This document shows positions 7,220-9,349 of a stretch of DNA of 9,349 bases, piece after piece. The position numbers and the translations under genes were made by a program. Numbering within the stretch: the stretch's first letter is position 1; the number at the start of each line of letters is the position of its first letter. The notes beneath the pieces are model-generated. The model searched no databases and was not told the origin of the DNA. It was given only the letters and a program-made list of their open reading frames with translations. Source of the DNA: Desulfobulbaceae bacterium UBA5123 (GTDB taxonomy: Bacteria > Desulfobacterota > Desulfobulbia > Desulfobulbales > UBA5123); NCBI GenBank assembly GCA_002415465.1, contig DHYT01000074.1, positions 12,002-21,350 of the forward strand, given 5' to 3'.

Positions 7220-9349
7220 CACCGCCCCCCTCCCTCTTCACCGGTGGCAAGATAGAGATCCAGCGCCTCGATCAACAGACGATCCGGCCGCTCGCGGAAA
7301 ACGCCATGCCCGGCCCCGGCGGCTGGGTCCATGCCGCGCAGGAAGAGGTAATACGAGCCGCCCATCTGGCGGTCGTAATCGTAGGCCGCCCCCAACCGGA
7401 GCTTGAGATGGCGGTGGAGAGCAACGGTGTAGATGTGGTACTGGAGCGCATAATGGGCCTCGGCCACCGACCGGGCCAGCTGCGGCTGGGCATAGCAGTC
7501 GAGGGTGTCGCCAAGATGGTTGGACTTGTAGTCGACGATAAAGTAGCGGTCCTGCCGGATAAAGATCAGATCGACAAAGCCCTTCATAAACCCTTGGCCG
7601 GGGCTGAACTGAAGTCTGCCCAGCCGTTCCGGCAGATCGCCGATGGCAAGATCGGCCCGGTGGGCGGCAAAAACCCGTTGCAACCCCCGGGGGGTGATCG
7701 CGGCCAGCGGATAGTGGAACTCCATCTCGTTCAGCCGGTCCGCCAGAGCGATTGTTTCCAGCCGGAGCTCCGGCTCGGCAGGGTCGATGGGGGTGGCGAC
7801 AATCATCGCCAGCGCGTCGAGCAAGGTCTCCGTCCAGGTGACGTCAAAGCCGTAACGCTCAAGATTTTCCCGCACCAGTTCCTGCGCCGCCGCACTCCGC
7901 ACCTCGGCAAAATCAAGTTCCTCGAAGATCCCGTGCAGACAGGTACCGGCCTCGGCCCCGCGCGGGAAAGAGAAGATCGAGCGCACCGGCTCATGGCTGT
8001 TGTCAGCCGCGGATGCGGGAGAGGTAAAAAATTCGTCGTCAAGGATCGCGCCATGGGGCTCGCCGCCCCTGGTCAGCGAAGAGAAACTGCGCACCGTCCA
8101 GTCGTCGCGCAAGGGGCGGGCAAAGAGCCGCGGCGGCAGCAACTGCTCGGCGCGCGCATGGGCCACCGGCGCCGCCTCGTTCTCGGTTGGCAACGGCCGG
8201 ACCGCCACCGTACCCCCGGATTGCGCGGCCAGTTCCAGGAGGGTGGCGGCCGCCTGATCATCTTCCAGGGCATCAAAATACCCCTGCAGGGCGGGCACCA
8301 CCCCCTCTTCGCCGCCGGCAACCGGATGCAGCAGATAGCCCAGGGGAGAGAGGGCCGAGACATCGCCCTTTTGGTTCTTCACCCGCCCCCAGCAGCAATA
8401 GCAGCGATGCTTGGCCCGGGTGAGCGCCACATACAAGAGCCGCATGTCCTCGGCCAGCCCCTCGTCCCGCTGCCGCAATCTGTTTGCCACCAGTTCCCCG
8501 CTGCCGAGATCCATGCGCAAGAGGTTGTCCTGGTCGTGAAAACTGACCTCCCCCTTGGCGGTGTCGCGCACCACCGCATTGCCCTCCCAGAGGAAGGGGC
8601 AGAAAACCACCGGGTACTCCAACCCCTTGGATTTGTGGATGGTGACGATCTTGACCAGATGGCGGTCGCTTTCAAGGCGAAGCTGCTCCTCATCGCCCAT
8701 CCGCCCGGCCTCGCGCCGCCGCCTGGCGAGCCAGGCCAGCATCTCGGCCGCGCCCAGCCCCTCGTCATGGGCCGCGCTCTGCAGGAGTTCGAGAAGATGG
8801 CGAAGATTGGTGAGCCGCCGCTCGCCGTCATCCCTTGCCGCCAACCGCTCCTTGACCGCTTCCTGCCGCAGCAGCCCCCGCAGCATGGCGACAAAGCCCT
8901 TTTCCCGCCAGAGATGCTGATAGCCGATAAAACGGGCGACAATCTCCTCCCAGAGCTGTTCGTCTTCCTCCAGGCGCACCAACCCGGCCGCGTCCCAGCC
9001 AAGAAGCGAGGTGGCAAGGGCGGTCTTGAGCCGCCGTTGGTTGAGGGGCTCGTGGGCCGCCTGCAAAACCAGTTGCAGCTCCCAAGCGTCTTCGCCGGCA
9101 AAAACCGAATCCTGGCTGTAGATCACCGCCCGAATATGGCGGGCCTGCAGGGCAAGGCGAACGATCTCGCCCTCCTTATGGCTGCGGACCAGCACCGCCA
9201 GGTCCACCGCCGCCAGCGGCCGGTCGCCCAGCCGCGCCCTACCGGCCCGACCGGCGGCAAGCAACCGGCCGATCTCAACGGCCACCCCCCGGGCAATCCG
9301 CTCCTTGGCCTCGTCACGGCTGGCGGTGGCGGCAAAGGTCCAGAAGGTG
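7219..9349 (-). CDS. recB: RecB, exodeoxyribonuclease V beta subunit, C-terminal part
   Basis: RecB carries the 3'-5' helicase and the only nuclease of RecBCD. The frame is open to the right edge (first visible residues TFWTFAATASRDEAKERI), so roughly the N-terminal 450-470 residues, including Walker A, are outside the window. The visible 709 residues include DLAVLVRSHKE, DSVF, LATSLLGWD, the late helicase motifs IVTIHKSKGLEYP (234-246) and EDMRLLYVALTRAK (300-313), a linker, and the nuclease domain. Nuclease residues equivalent to E. coli H956, D1067, D1080 and K1082 are present: GTCLHGIFEELDF (His at 472), GFVDLIF (Asp at 593) and VDYKSN (Asp at 606, Lys at 608). C-terminal YYLFLRGMD matches the RecB end. 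Both activities should therefore be intact. A GTG at 9285 is only an internal codon, not the start. Confidence 0.95.

Overview
The window is GC-rich (estimated by eye at about 60% or more) and densely coded. Every gene I can support lies on the minus strand, so transcription runs from high to low coordinates. Six protein genes are recognisable plus the first 40 codons of a seventh. No rRNA, tRNA, CRISPR array, insertion sequence or phage gene was seen. The gene types and sequence style (RecB/RecD with a separate TrpB, a Na+-type flagellar stator and a two-subunit carboxylase) suggest a motile Gram-negative bacterium. A Desulfobacterota/deltaproteobacterium, for example a Desulfobulbales relative, is my best guess, but this is an inference from general resemblance and not a proven assignment.

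Layout in transcription order. (1) 9349-7219 is the C-terminal 709 residues of RecB, with the last helicase motifs and an intact nuclease domain; its start and presumably recC lie outside the window. (2) 7219-5387 is a complete RecD, translationally coupled to recB. (3) 5386-5191 is a leader with a candidate promoter. (4) 5190-3991 is TrpB, without trpA beside it, followed by a convincing intrinsic terminator. (5) 3990-3774 is the leader of the stator operon, which has a second terminator-like hairpin. (6) 3773-2964 and 2964-1951 are MotA/PomA and MotB/PomB, translationally coupled; their membrane segments resemble Na+-driven PomAB more than E. coli MotAB. PomB has an unusual acidic extension of about 70 residues in front of the membrane segment. 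(7) 1950-1690 is a leader of about 260 bases with a candidate promoter, two TTGCAA-centred palindromes and a GC-rich hairpin. (8) 1689-241 is a biotin carboxylase of the pyruvate-carboxylase-A/AccC type with a TTG start. (9) 122-1 is the start of another gene, probably co-transcribed, which may be the carboxyltransferase partner.

Functionally these are four unrelated housekeeping modules placed end to end: double-strand break repair (RecB/RecD), the last step of tryptophan synthesis, flagellar torque generation, and biotin-dependent carboxylation. I found no clear new defence or mobile system. The most interesting signals are the paired palindromes over the biotin carboxylase promoter, the extended PomB N-terminus, the trpB leader and the unidentified gene at the left edge.
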